The notes below the pieces were generated by a model, which did no database searches, had not been told where the DNA came from, and worked only from the letters and a program-made list of their open reading frames with translations. Position numbers and translations under genes: made by a program. A stretch of DNA of 64,000 bases from Arabidopsis thaliana (lineage: Eukaryota > Streptophyta > Magnoliopsida > Brassicales > Brassicaceae), in the NCBI RefSeq assembly GCF_000001735.4, contig NC_003075.7, forward strand, positions 63,001-127,000, written 5' to 3'. This document shows, piece by piece, positions 12,090 through 23,888 of the stretch; the stretch's first letter is position 1, and the number at the start of each line of letters is the position of its first letter.

Positions 12090-12333
12090 GGAGTCTTTTT
12101 CTTGATTTAAAACAAAAAAGGAGTAAGAGAGAGAGGAGGGCTTTGATTTGATTGAAAAGATATGACTGATCGATGTTCAGATAGAAGTAGATTCTCCTTC
12201 CACCACACCCTTTTGACAATTGTGTTTAGTGTTGGGTGATGAGCAGTACTTTATAAATGTCTTGTACTTCTCCAGAAGTTGAAGTCCAGAGAGAGAAGGA
12301 AGAGAAAGAACGGTGGAGAGGAAGATGTGGTTT

Positions 12334-12354
12334 AGAGAGAGAGAGAGAGAGAGA
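12334..12354. repeat. GA dinucleotide run upstream of YABBY3
   Basis: About ten GA units (TC on the transcribed strand), 245 bases upstream of the YAB3 start codon, in the leader or core promoter. GA/TC runs are common near Arabidopsis transcription starts and can bind BBR/BPC proteins; that role is inferred here. Confidence 0.6.
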
Positions 12355-12898
12355 TATCTATTTATGTAAATATGAAGAGACACTGTACCTAAACAAATTG
12401 GCGACATGTGATGAAGAGGCCATTGTAGAGATAAGCTGCATACCTGCATTCTCATTTACTACCTTTTGAACCGGTTTATCTTCTTTATTATTCCTATCCA
12501 TCCTTTTTCTTTCTTCTATATATCAAACCGGAACTAGTCTTTGTTTCTATATAATCAGATAAAAACTCTACTTTGGGACTAATTATCATTATCAAGTACC
12601 ATTGAATTAGTAGCCGATCGGTGAGGAATAATAGATATAAAGATTTCAAAGTTTTATAACGACAAGATTTGTGCAGCATCAAACATGTACATACGACAAA
12701 CATGCTAACTTTTTTTTTTTTTTACCAACTATTTAAACCGCTTATATATTTGCGGAAAAAACAAAACTTCAATTTGGCTAATAAGTGTCGTACGTGACAC
12801 ATGTATAGAAGATTAACCATATCTATAGGGTTTAATTAGGAGTTTATTTGAATGTCGAACATCCAAAAATTAAGATAATATTAATTCACATGTTAAAG

Positions 12899-13125
12899 TT
12901 GGAATTGTTAAGGTTTTCTATTTTGGTTATGCATTTTGTTACATGGTTTGTGACCTTGTGTCGTCGCAATGATGATAATGCAACAGTGGAAAAAAATTTG
13001 ATGATAATTGATAATGCAATAACAGAAAATATATTGGAATTGTTAAGGTTTTCTATTTTGGTTAAGCATTTTGTTACATGGTTTGTGACTTTGTGTCGTC
13101 GCACTAATGATAATACAATAACAAA
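12899..13125 (+). repeat. Two-copy direct repeat, 134-bp period, open in one frame
   Basis: Copy A starts at 12899 and copy B at 13033; both read ttggaattgttaaggttt and continue closely alike for about 90 bases. Both stay open in one plus-strand frame that runs from ATG 12848 to 13318 (156 codons). The repeated peptide includes ELLRFSILV, HFVTWFVTLCRR. A second short repeat, aaagagagaacaatatgaaaa, follows near 13155 and 13195. I recognise no family. It may be a transposon-derived fragment or a chance open repeat; I do not claim a gene. Confidence 0.5.
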
Positions 13126-14032
13126 AAAAATATCAACTAAAAGCATGAAAATAAAGAGGGAACAATATGAAAATATACTTATGCATGAGATAAAGAGAGA
13201 ACAATATGAAAATAAGGTTGGTGTTGTTTTCATAGACCTAAAAGCAGCAGAACTTGAACTTGAATGTGTGTTGTGGTGGATCTCCAGAAAGTCCTTGGCA
13301 TATTACACCCATATTTAGAGTTAAAAGTGGTCATATAGCTAGATATTTTGTTTCTATATGCACATATACACTCGCAGTGAATCCAACTCTTCAGCGTATT
13401 GAGGTCATTGTACAAGTCTTCTCCGCAAAATAAGAAGAAGAAGATAATGTAAAATAAACGAAGTTAAATCTAATCTGGTTACGGTTTGAATTCAATTGGA
13501 TGAAAAATGTTTTGTTTTTTCTTTTCTTTAAAGGACGCAAAGTTCGATGAAGTGGGAGAGAGAGGAAGAGGAAAGGGACTTGTGCATGGAAGTGATTAAG
13601 CAAAGGCTCATTCATCAGTTGTTTTCACACTTAATAACATTTCTGCCACACCACACTTTCCCTCGATCCTCGTCAATTCCATGCCCTTTTCTATTTATTA
13701 GTATTTGTATATACTTTCTCTACATTCCAATGTATATCATTTTGTCATCATTATTTTTACCCGCAAGTGTGTGGTTTCGCTAAATTCCATAATACAGGAC
13801 CACCATTTTGTGGTAACTTCCCAATTGTTCGTGATAATTACTAGGTCATAGTGAAATTTAAATTTATTTATATCTGAAATTAGTTTAAGTTTTTGTAAAT
13901 ATTATGGCTATCCGGTTTCACAATATATAGTGTAGACATAGAATATGATTTTTGTAAGTCAAAATCCTATCACAATAGAACTTCAAGCAAATATAGTATA
14001 GTTGTTTGCAACTTTAGTATTTGTATTGAGTT

Positions 14033-14636
14033 TATTAGAGTGTGGGCTTCCAACATAAAACCAATTGGCAATAGATGGAAAGGCTCATATCTTATATATA
14101 TCACTTAAGATCCTACTCAACTTTCGATGTGGGACATTGTCCCTAATACGCCCCCTCGAGATGATGGTTCTTCTAGCCATTGATCTCGATATGTTTGGGC
14201 ATGGATCGGCGGGCCAAGTATTGGGCCGGACCGATGTGGATCGGGTTGAGTATGTGCGGATCAGGCTCTGATACCATATTAGAGTGTGGGTTTCCAACCT
14301 AAAACCAATTGGCAATAGGTGAAGAGGCCCATATCTTATATATACCACTTAAGATCTTATTCAACTTCCGATGTGGGATATTATCCCTAATACGCCCCCT
14401 CGAGATGATGGTTCTTCTAGCCATTGATCTCGATATGTTTGGGCATGGATCGGCGGGCCAAGTATTGGGCCGGACCGATGTGGATCGGGTTGAGTATGTG
14501 CGGATCGGGGTCTGATACCATATCAGACTGTGGGCTTCCAACGTAAAACTAATTGGCAATAGGTGGAGAGGCTCATATCTTATATATACCACTTAAGATC
14601 CTACTCAACTTCCGATGTGGGACATTGTCCCTAATA
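14033..14636 (-). mobile_element. TRIM retrotransposon, three LTRs and two internal segments
   Basis: A non-coding miniature LTR element (TRIM), Katydid-like by layout. Parts: LTR 14033-14148, internal 14149-14276, LTR 14277-14392, internal 14393-14520, LTR 14521-14636; each LTR is 116 bp and each internal segment 128 bp. LTRs carry short TATTAG/CTAATA ends. The 5-bp target duplication GAGTT flanks the whole unit (14028-14032, 14637-14641), so it behaves as one insertion. On the minus strand a primer-binding site of initiator tRNA-Met type (TGGTATCAGA) follows the LTR, and a purine tract (cgaggggg) precedes the next. Outer LTRs differ at about 8 of 116 sites, suggesting an age of a few million years. 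It encodes nothing. Confidence 0.85.
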
Positions 14637-14641
14637 GAGTT

Positions 14642-15900
14642 TTCAAAAATTTAACTTCATTAAGTAATCAATTCATATGATGTTCTATAGGATGAAATAT
14701 TCATCGTAGGGACTAATGGAAAAAAGTTCAAATTCTTTTCGTTACAATTTAAGTCGTCCTTTGCCACTAAAAATATCCTATATATACTCATAAAGTTTTG
14801 GAAATTTGTTTCAATTCGTCTAGAAATTATTGTTTGTAGAAAAAAGAAGTAAGGATATGAAATGAAATAAGATAAACTATGAATGCAGAGAAAGACAGAA
14901 CATTAAAATCGAGGACGACACAAGGCGTCGAAGTTGACTAATTATAAAAAGTAATTAATCGCGAAATCATGTAACGGAAATGAAAGCAAAAAAGTTGAAC
15001 AAAGGAGAAGCTTATTTAAGAACATATACTGTTTTATTTCCGATTTGACCATTCATATATCTCAATCTACCTTACACACAAACATTATATATAAATGTAC
15101 CGAGCTAGCTAGGCATGTATAGTATGTCAGCGACATGATCTCTCTCTTTTTTTTTTTCTTTTTTTACTTTTACGGCACTTTCCCTCTTGTGTTATTTTTT
15201 GTTCTAAGTATTTTCAGGTCAAAACCTATTGAACAAAAATCTTTTTTAAAAGTGTTATTGAATTTTTCCACCGCCTGAATGGGTGAGAGAGAGAGATGTC
15301 ATTTCTCACACAAACACCTTGGAAAACAATCAACATCTGAGTGTATATATGCACGTGTATATGTCTCTCTTTAGTTTCATTAACATTCCCGTTTCTAGCC
15401 ACTTATCTTCGCCATGCCACCGTTTTGCATTTCACTTGACATCACATCTTTTCAAGACCTCTAACAAACCAGAACTACTTTACATAGTGGATGGAATAAC
15501 ATATTTCTAACTTGTTCATTTTATTCAATATATATTAATTGCTAATTAGTTTCTTTTCCCGACAAAACAATAATCTATTACACTAAACTGAAGAAAAAAA
15601 CATAGTCACCACCATACATATATTGAGCACACCACGAAGGTGAATATCTTATTAGGTTTACTATATATACATCTTGCTAACAGGTGGGGCAGCTTCAGTC
15701 GTCTAATTCCTTGTGACATGGAGAAAAGTTGATTCTTGAAACTTCAATATCTTGGATATTTTCTAGTTACATATTCAAGATCAATTGATGGATGTTCTAA
15801 CTAAGCACTTTCACGAGTCAAGTTTCACGATACCAAGTCTTCTCTAATCTTCCATCTAAAAGGAGAGTTAGTATCTTTATAATATATCTTAGATATTATT
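14642..15900. other. AT-rich intergenic DNA with a possible retroelement trace
   Basis: No gene is supported. At about 15650-15890 there is a short stretch whose composition and order resemble the extreme 3' end of a Copia-type LTR retrotransposon (end of the polyprotein, purine tract, start of an LTR). If so it is an old, heavily truncated fossil. The family call is weak. Confidence 0.3.
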
Positions 15901-17106
15901 GGGAAAATAGACACTTTTTCAAAAATAATTTGTAAAGTAGATAAATTTTTTAGAAATTAGAGATATAGACACTTTTTTTGCTTTTTGTGAGATAGAGTAT
16001 ATGTCTAATAGACTAAAAAACAAAATACATATCAAATACTATAATACCCTTTATCTTGAGAGAGAATAAAAATAATATTAGAGACCAGTTTTACTTTATT
16101 TTATTTGTCTTTATCTTTTTAATTTTTATTTTAGTTTTCTTAAATAATTTACTTAAAAAATTACATTGACTTTTAGAGTATTTATATGTCATCAATTTAA
16201 TACACAAACATTTCAAAGATCGTTTTGTACACTAACCATTATTCATTGGTGTACAAATGTGTATACCGATATTCATAAATAGAAGTAATATTGTTTTTAA
16301 TATTTTACAAACATAATGATTGTATAAACCAAATATTATTACTTAATATAATGGTGTACATGATGGTGTACATAATTAAGTTAATCTTGATGGTGTACAA
16401 AATGATTAAAACATTATGACGATTAGATAGAATGGTGTATACAACTTTTAAATGATAGCATACAAGATTGGTAAACAAAGTGTACAAAACTTGGTGTACA
16501 CTTACAAGGAATGTATAAATCACTATTTCAGTTAGTGGTGTACGTCATCTCGTACACCAATTTTAGTACACTGTCTCATAGATCTTTAAAGGTGTACGAT
16601 CATGTACACCATATTTTCAATCATCTATGTACATCATTTTGTATACTATTATACTCACTCTATCACTTCTTACAATAATATTATATATTAATTTTTACAT
16701 TATTGTCGTACACTAATATTTGTACACCAGTTTTAATAATATCACGTACGCTGTCGGCTGGGATTAAATAAAAAAATGCAACATATTTTTGAAATATAGC
16801 AAAATTAGTTTTTTTAGATTCACCTAAAAAATTTAAAAGTCAATATGATTATATGGTAATTTTTAATGAATAATTATTATCAAATAAAGTAAAAATATTT
16901 AAGAAAAAAGAAAAAGTAAAATTTGACTTGAATTTTGTCTTTATCTTACTACATAACAAATAACAAAAGGTTATATAAGTCATTTACTAAAATCTCTATT
17001 AGACAAAAAGTTGTATTAGAGAGGAAAGAGAATAGTGTCTATTTCTCCTATTTTAAAAAAAACTATCTACTTTGCAAATTATTTGTAGAAAAAGTATCTA
17101 CTTTCC
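15901..17106. mobile_element. Candidate MULE-like element with long inverted ends
   Basis: A 1.2-kb AT-rich block whose ends are inverted copies: the left starts gggaaaatagacactttttc and the right, on the other strand, ggaaagtagatactttttc. The similarity extends with gaps for roughly 75-90 bases and includes taatttg(t/c)aaagtagata and atagacac in both arms. The flanking 11 bases (tagatattatt and aacttattatt) match at 8 of 11, compatible with an eroded 9-11 bp target duplication. There is no transposase frame. Its centre carries a dense cluster of GTGTAC/GTACAC words (see findings). Long TIRs and TSD size point to Mutator-like elements, but this is not proved. Confidence 0.55.
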
Positions 17107-17432
17107 AACTTATTATTTTGCATACCTCTTGTGTACATTCTTATAGGATTTTCTTTTTGTATCTCGACCCTTTTTGACTGTTTTTGTATTCTTTAATAAA
17201 AAAGATCAATTCAATTCAGAAATCATATAATATGTTGATAAGAAGACAAAAACCAAAACGAATATTATAAGTTTTATTGAAATTTGTAGGGGAAACAAAA
17301 ACAGAAGACGAAACAGTACATGCTATTGTGTAAAATGCCAACATGTCACATGTGGGCTCTAATAGGAAAATAAAACTAAAAATCGAACGGGCCTTTTAGA
17401 TGAACGTTACAAAAATGTGTTCTAATATATTA
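17107..17432. other. 3' flank of PME38
   Basis: Short AT-rich spacer after the inverted-repeat element. It presumably holds the PME38 3' UTR; an aataaa-like word lies near 17190 but in the opposite sense. Nothing else is seen. Confidence 0.4.
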
Positions 17433-19100
17433 TTAGAGATTGATGGTGAAAGGCACTTTGGTAGGCGGTAACCATGAAGCAGAGTCGATGAATTTGGGTA
17501 ACGTAAACTCTCGAGCTTCTTGGATATCAGATATCACGTGAAACCCGGCCCAATCAACCCGGTTCTCTGTCCCCGAACCCGGTCCCGAGTTTTGATACTC
17601 CCCATAATACAACGTGCTTAGAGCCGTTACATTATCCCAATCAATCCATCCGTTGGGTTCGATCAACGTATCAAGATACGTCCCGATCACCACGGTCCGT
17701 GCGTACGACCTCCACGGACGGCCCAAATACGTTTTCACGCCTCCTAACTGTACCCCCGGAGCTCCTTTCACCACGGAGTTATGGATTACGATTCCTGTTG
17801 TCTGATTCGGGTTGAACCGGCTCTGTGCCGTTATGGTGTTGACTCCATTCGGTGGGTTACGTGCAAATATCCGACAGTTTTGTAAAACAGCTGCGGCGTT
17901 TCCGAAAATGAAGTCAACGGTTCCGTATATGTCGCACTCCCTGAAAAACTGACGACCAGAGTGCACGTAGAGTGTGTCTTGATAGCCTTCAATGCTACAT
18001 CTGTAAAACACTGACATGTCTGAATTCGATCTGAGAGCCACCGCCTGATGGTTTTCCGGTCCTGCCGTGTTCCTGATTGTTATGTCTCGTCCCACGAAAC
18101 CGTCCCCCTCAGCCACTGTCATGCAATATGTTACGTGGCAATAAAACGAATATATATAGTGTAAGTTGTTAAGGAGAAATGTCTAACCAAAAGTGGCAGA
18201 TTTGTAAGTGGAAAATCCTCGGCCCTTGCTTTTGTCACCGGTGATTATGGTTTTGCCGATACCATCGCCAGTGATCATGATGTTATTAGACTTGATTCCT
18301 ACATTGACATATTCCTCGTAAACGCCTTGCTTGACATGTATGACATACCTTGGGCTTCCTTTGAGCCTCTCTCCAGCACCATTCACGGCCTCTTGGATAG
18401 TTTTGTAGTCCCCGGAACCATCTTGAGCCACCACTACATCCACTTTTTCACCTATAGATAGTGTTTTCATTGTTATTTTCGATATCCCAAACTCCTTACC
18501 GTTTTGTTCCATCCTCTAAAAAATACAAAAAAAAATCAAGTAACAACGAGTGAATTATTCAAAACATGCTTGATATTTAAGATGGTTTTGAGAATTTTGA
18601 TTGGTTAGTAATAATGTTAGAGCTACCTTGTTGATGGCCAAGGTGTTAATGACATCAATGGTAATGCTCTCCAAGGAATGAGACGAGACACCGAGTTCTG
18701 ACATCTCTTCCTGACATGTGTCTAGGTTGGTGAGTGCGGTGCTGAGCCATGCTTGCACGTCTGACCTAGAGCAAACGTTCTTGGGACACAACACGCTCTC
18801 GTTGAGCCTGTGAATAGTCTGCTCGTACAGATCCATACATTCCTCCCAAGCTTGCTTTGAACCAAATTGTGGCTCAAGAAAATACGTGTCACTCTTGGCT
18901 TTGACAGCCCCATCTAGTGTTCGTTCCACGGACACTTGGAGGAACTGTGTAGTGCTTCTTATGGGTTTGTGTTTAATCAGTAGAGTCTTGCATTCACCCG
19001 GATGCGGCGTTTCATCGCACATTTCATTTCCGAAAACCATTGAGGAAACATCAGTTATCAGAAATAACATGAAACATTTTACAATTACTCCACGTTTCAT
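17433..19100 (-). CDS. PME38: Type I pectin methylesterase with PMEI pro-domain
   Basis: Cell-wall enzyme that removes methyl esters from homogalacturonan. Minus-strand exons 18627-19100, 18188-18515 and 17433-18115 encode 494 residues. The frame upstream of 19100 reaches only a GTG, so ATG 19100 is chosen; it begins a signal peptide (KCFMLFLITDVSSMVF). The PMEI-like pro-region spans about 27-155. The catalytic domain starts near 185 with VVVAQDGSGDYKTIQEAV. Active-site elements are all present: YQDTLY with Asp314, VDFIFG with Asp335, and LGRPW with Arg400. I see no canonical RRLL/RKLL processing site between pro-region and enzyme. A TATA-like tataaaaa lies about 45 bases upstream of the start. 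Known here as AT4G00190. Confidence 0.95.
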
Positions 19101-19142
19101 CGTTTGATGTTTCACTAAGGTAACATATAATATGAATCATGG

Positions 19143-19150
19143 TTTTTATA
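19143..19150 (-). promoter_or_regulatory. TATA-like box of PME38
   Basis: On the minus strand TATAAAAA lies about 45 bases upstream of the PME38 ATG, a plausible core-promoter position with a short leader. Inferred from motif and spacing. Confidence 0.4.
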
Positions 19151-19652
19151 GACATTTTCCCATAATATATAAGTTACAAATTGGATTGGTTTTAACTTTT
19201 AAATGTGAACTAACGCATGTTGCAGTTTTTTTTTTTGCTAAGACATGTTGCAGTTCTAACTTCTAACCTCATGGAATCTTGACCTCCTACTAATTAAATT
19301 GTCTTTGTAGGTTTTGTTCCATCAAAGATCTTTAAAGTCCCATACTATTATATAGAGTACATTCATAACTTATGTATACTAAATAGTGTAAAATATCAAT
19401 AAAGAAAACAACTAAAAGGGAACAACACAGATTAATCCGCCATTAAAAGGATTAAACCTCAGTACTAGCAATATAGTAAGTAACAAGAGGCAAGTCATCA
19501 GAGAAAGTTACCCTAAAAGTAGAAGAAGCTCAAGTTGTGTTCTAAAATAAAGAAAAGCGTACAGTAACATTCAGCTTCAACAATCCTCCTAACCATTGTA
19601 CAGACAGTAGAGAGTTAATCTGAAACCTAATCTTCCATCTGGAAACTCAAAC
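19151..19652. other. PME38 promoter and AHL7 3' flank
   Basis: No gene. The 3' UTR of AHL7 probably occupies the final 100-200 bases and PME38 promoter sequence the rest. Confidence 0.45.
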
Positions 19653-21104
19653 TCAGTCGACTGGTAAAGATATGTTGATGTCAGTGGCTGAGTTTCTCGG
19701 CATGTCCTGTCCGTTGGTCCAGCTGGAGATACCGAATGAAGATGGCGGCTGCTCTCTGTCCGGGTTTGTCGGTGAGAAAACAGAAGCCGCCGGAGGAGGA
19801 GGAGAAGGAGGAGGAGGCACTGACATGACTGCTGCAGGGGCATGCTCGACTCTTTGCTTCCTCGGTTTCTGATGATCTTGTTGATCACTCGTTATAAAAC
19901 TGCCAACAACAACCTGTGTTTAAGAAACAACAAAACTTGATGAGATGAGAGACGATTTCAAGAAATAACGTAAACGTTGTTGTTAGATTCATGAGTCACC
20001 TGAATAGGAGTGGCGGCAATGAGCAGGCCAGCGACACCGCCACCGACAACACGACCATCAGGACCGGCCAAAGATACACTCATGCCACCAGACCGACCTT
20101 TTGAACCTTGATTCTCTGTTTCCATGAATGAACCAGACAGAGACAGTATCTCAAACCGACCCTGCAAGAAACCAACACATTATAATATGACACTTTCACT
20201 TTCTCTCTGATAGCTTTAAATGGAGTGTGAGAGACAAACCTCGTAGGTGAGAGTACCACCGCAAGAATCGGGTTGGCGAAGAGTAACGTTTGATATCACT
20301 CCATTTGCTGATAAGATACAAATAGCTCGTGGTCCTTGTTGTGAAAAGGAGATGATTCTCATAGTAATATCCTTCAATCAAAACAAAGCAAACAGAGTTG
20401 TTGCTAAGTAACAAACACAAATCTCCTCCCAAGTGAAAGTTTAGGGCCTTTTTCTTCTAATATACATACCTCACCAGTGTTCACTGTGATTACATGCGGC
20501 GTGAAATTTGATCCAACACCACCACCAACACCACCACCAACACCAAACCTTTCACCTGCAAGACAATGATTCAAAGTTACAATCTTCAAACAATTATAAT
20601 AGATACTCACTCAACAAAGTTAAAGCCCATATGCTACTTTAAACAAAACAAATGCAACTTCTTGAGAAACTTTTAACAGTTGTTAATAATCTTTCATAAC
20701 TTTATGCAAAAGACCAAGTAATGTTAATAATCAAACAGACAAAGGAATGCTTAGTTAAGTAGAGTGACAAATGGAAGAGTAACTTTACCAGAAGAATGGA
20801 ACCCAATGGTCTTATGCATCTTCTTCATATCAAAACCATTGAGCTTGCCTCTTACTCGTTTCTTCACAAGAGGAACTGATGAAGAAGGCAAAGGAGCACC
20901 ATTAGCTTCATATTTACGAGGTCTGCCTCTCCTCTTCTTCCCTGAGGCTTCCCCTGAAGAAGGCATTGGGGCTTCCATGGGAGGGAGAGACAACCCCATA
21001 AACTGGTTAGCAGGGCTATCTGAAGGTCTCGGAGCCATATGATACGCTGATGGAACTTCTGCTCCTATACCACCACCAGGGCTAATTCTGTCGCTTGTTT
21101 CCAT
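19653..21104 (-). CDS. AHL7: AT-hook nuclear-localised protein AHL7 (PPC/DUF296)
   Basis: DNA-binding chromatin protein, 318 residues. Minus-strand exons 20789-21104, 20470-20555, 20240-20371, 20000-20161 and 19653-19913 join in phase. ATG 21104 is the start; the frame above it begins with TTG. One clear AT-hook lies at residues 57-66 (KKRRGRPRKY), followed by a basic patch, VKKRVRGKLNG, which is at best a degenerate second hook. The PPC domain (about 120-240) holds FTPHVITVNTGE, MRIISFSQQGPRAICILSA and GGGVAGLLIAATPIQ. The C-terminus is proline-rich. AHL proteins bind the minor groove of AT-rich DNA and form complexes through the PPC domain. A five-exon gene is normal for the intron-containing clade. 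Known here as AT4G00200. Confidence 0.95.
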
Positions 21105-22692
21105 TCTCAAATCCTATCCTTAACTGCAATTACAAGCAAGCCAAAACTTTAAAAGAGAGTTCATCATCCAACCACATAGCTTCATAAATATAGAAACTTG
21201 ATTTCGAATTTCAAGTAATCTCAACAAATGTGGTAATGATATAACGCTGAGACTTAATTTTTGTAAAGGCTTCTACTTTTTCACAGTTAGCTACAGAGTT
21301 GGAAGAAGTATAAAGATGGAATCTTTTGTTCTGTTACACTGAAAATTCTCAAATTGTACATCATAATAGTTTGAACAGGAAAAAAAAACAACACAAGGAG
21401 GTTAGAAGCAAAAGTACAAAAATAATGAGATCTCAGACAAAAGTGTTTAAAAGAAAAACAGAGACCTGAAGCTTTATGTTTGGTCTCAACACACTGAAGT
21501 TGCTCTATCAGTCAACAGTCAACGTTCCTCAGCCGAGAATTGAACTAAACACAAGAACAGATTTCTCCTGGTCAGCTCACGCCGGAGAAGTTCTCAACGG
21601 TATTTTCCGGGAAAAAATCAGATTTATATGATCCAAACAAGAAGAAGAAAAAAAAACATAGTGTCCCCAGTTGAAAACAGAGTAGAAAGAAAACAAAAAA
21701 CCAGATCGTAAAAAAAAAAAAAAAGATGAGAGAAAATTAGGTTTTTGCAAGAAGAAATATCCAAAAATAATTTATCTTTTTTTTTGTCGTTAAGAATAAG
21801 ACCGACAGTGAATTTTGGTTAATAAATAATTTCACGTCCGGAATTGATTAAAAAAAAAAAAAAAAAAATTGTCCCGTTTGCGTAAGTTTTCTTCTTGACA
21901 TTAATATCTCTTATTACAATTTAAAATTCAATTATTTTGCAACAATATGTTTATGTTGGTTCACACAAGAGTTTACTAGGAATGTGATTGGTAGGTGACA
22001 GATAATAAAGTGACAAGCGGTCAGATTAACAAGCCGTTTGTTTGACCTTCTCTGCCTTCTGTCTCCTTTTTGACTCACTCTGACTCTTTCTCTTATATTG
22101 CTTTCACTTCCAAGAAAAGAATAGAGCATTTGTGATTTTAAATCATTGTGTGTTAAATAAGAATTTATCCGTATCTCAATTAGGATCACGGCACATGAGA
22201 AAGCTTTTGGATCATTCATTACGTGTCAACACATCTTTCCTTGAGTTCAAATTAAAATTTCGAGGCCTCGAGACCACCTTCACCACTATTATATATTAAT
22301 CACCCCTGTATATTTCCAAGACAAGTGATTAACGTTAGCTTTATTACATAATGTTTTTAGTCACACTTGAAGAAAAGGCAAGTGGGTTTGGATGCAAAAG
22401 GCAAGATTTTAACATAAGCCCATTTGGGGATTTTGGGCCTTAACCTTTTGGGCCTGTATTACCTATGAATTACACATTTAACATTTTCATTATTGGACCC
22501 CAATAAAATGGAGCAATGCCTTATAATAAAATAGAGGGACATGGGTGTCATGTCGACGTCAAGCGTGAGATGTGAGATGTGAGTTTGCACTGCAAATCCA
22601 ATAGAATCTATTAACGCCCCTTTTAAGTTACAGGGCAATCCAGTTAGTACAAAATAAAGAGTTCCTAATAAATGTCGCAAAGGTTAACATGG
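21105..22692. other. AHL7 upstream region and LBD31 3' flank
   Basis: No gene is supported. The first 500 bases look like leader DNA; a donor-like caggtctctg on the minus strand near 21468-21475 suggests a leader intron. Poly(A) runs at 21708-21725 and 21850-21868 are low complexity. The last 200-300 bases should hold the LBD31 3' UTR. Confidence 0.4.
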
Positions 22693-23888
22693 TTATATTA
22701 AAGAAGATGGTCGGTATTTGCCTCCGGTCAAATACTTAGTGAAGAACTCACGGGCAAGAGCGTTAAGATCACCGTCCTCATCCACTGGATTTTCCAGGCC
22801 AAAGAATGTGCTAAGATCCACTGACTCTGTTGGGACCTCAATAGCTTCTTTTGGCTGTTCTTGTTCTTGTTGTTGTGACATACAAGGAATGTGTGACGAC
22901 GAGGAAGACATATTGTCTTTGCTATCGACAGAAGAAATGAGTGGCACATTAGATGAAGAGGCTGCTTCTGTCCGTGAATTGTTTTGAGAATTCGGCGGAG
23001 GAAGACCTTGTAATGTTGAGAGTTGAGTTTGGACGTAAGCTAACTCCGCCTGTAGATTCATCACCTGTTCACATGTGGGACGTTTATTTAATTAAAAAGT
23101 TCATATAACATTAGTTTTTAAAAAACCTAATTTATTCGTATTAGAAGAAAATTTTCAAACTGTTTTATTCAACCGATATACTATTAAAGACAAACAAGTC
23201 GGAATGTAACCACAAAGAATGACGATTTGACTTTCTTTAACGCTGTTTTCGACAAACGAGCCATTGGGAAGACACACGTTAGCTATTTTCAATATTAGCA
23301 ACTTTGACTCTTATTGTGGAATTAGTACTATGCAATTTTCAAAACTAATAAACAGGAAACCAAGAGGCGATTAAATGGAACTGTTATAAAAGTAACAAGT
23401 TACGTGGCTAAAAGATGCGGATATATAAATCTCATCTTTAACCTAATGTTATGGGATGATTTTATTATACAATGAACTTCTATATAACTAAATACACGCA
23501 TGCATGCATAGTAAATCTTTCAATGTATATAGATCATCAAACATATATTATATATACATAAATATGTGACAATATTGGGTTTTATATAGTTGAATACCTG
23601 ATGTTGAAGGGCGAAGATATGACCAACGCATCCGTAGACGGGATCGCGAAGCCTAGCCAATGCCTCGTAAGTAAGCGTGACGACAGCGTCCAGTCTCCGG
23701 CTGGCTGGAATCATCATGAGGAGCTTGGAGGCGTTGCTCGCCCCGAAAACCTTGTGCACGGCCGTGAAATGAGACGTCCCTTCCACCGAATCAAAGTAGG
23801 GAGCGAAGACACAGTCAGCAACGCATTTCCGTCGGAGAAACTTACATGCGCCGCATGGACCTCCACAACCGGTGGTGCTTCCGCTCAT
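22693..23888 (-). CDS. LBD31: LOB-domain transcription factor LBD31
   Basis: Plant-specific transcription factor, 220 residues, from minus-strand exons 23598-23888 and 22693-23064. The intron of 533 bases sits exactly after the LQHQ codons, the conserved place for the family. The LOB domain (about 10-110) contains the zinc-binding CX2CX6CX3C block at C12, C15, C22 and C26, the FGASN element of the GAS block, and a coiled region [17 protein letters not shown]. The variable tail is S/Q/E-rich. It is a close paralog of the divergently transcribed LBD30: same intron position and the same [14 protein letters not shown] core. The intervening region may be shared. Known here as AT4G00210. Confidence 0.96.

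Larger units (their letters stand above)
12090..14027. other. Intergenic region upstream of YABBY3
   Basis: The first few hundred bases are YAB3 leader and promoter. A 134-bp-period duplication at 12899-13125 is listed separately. From 13330 to 14027 the DNA is AT-rich with no supported gene; the open frame at 13547-13783 begins in low-complexity DNA and matches nothing I know. Confidence 0.4.

Noticed and set aside
14065-14592. Open frames of 68-97 codons on both strands in the TRIM
   Set aside because: They recur because the 116/128-bp modules repeat; TRIMs do not encode proteins.
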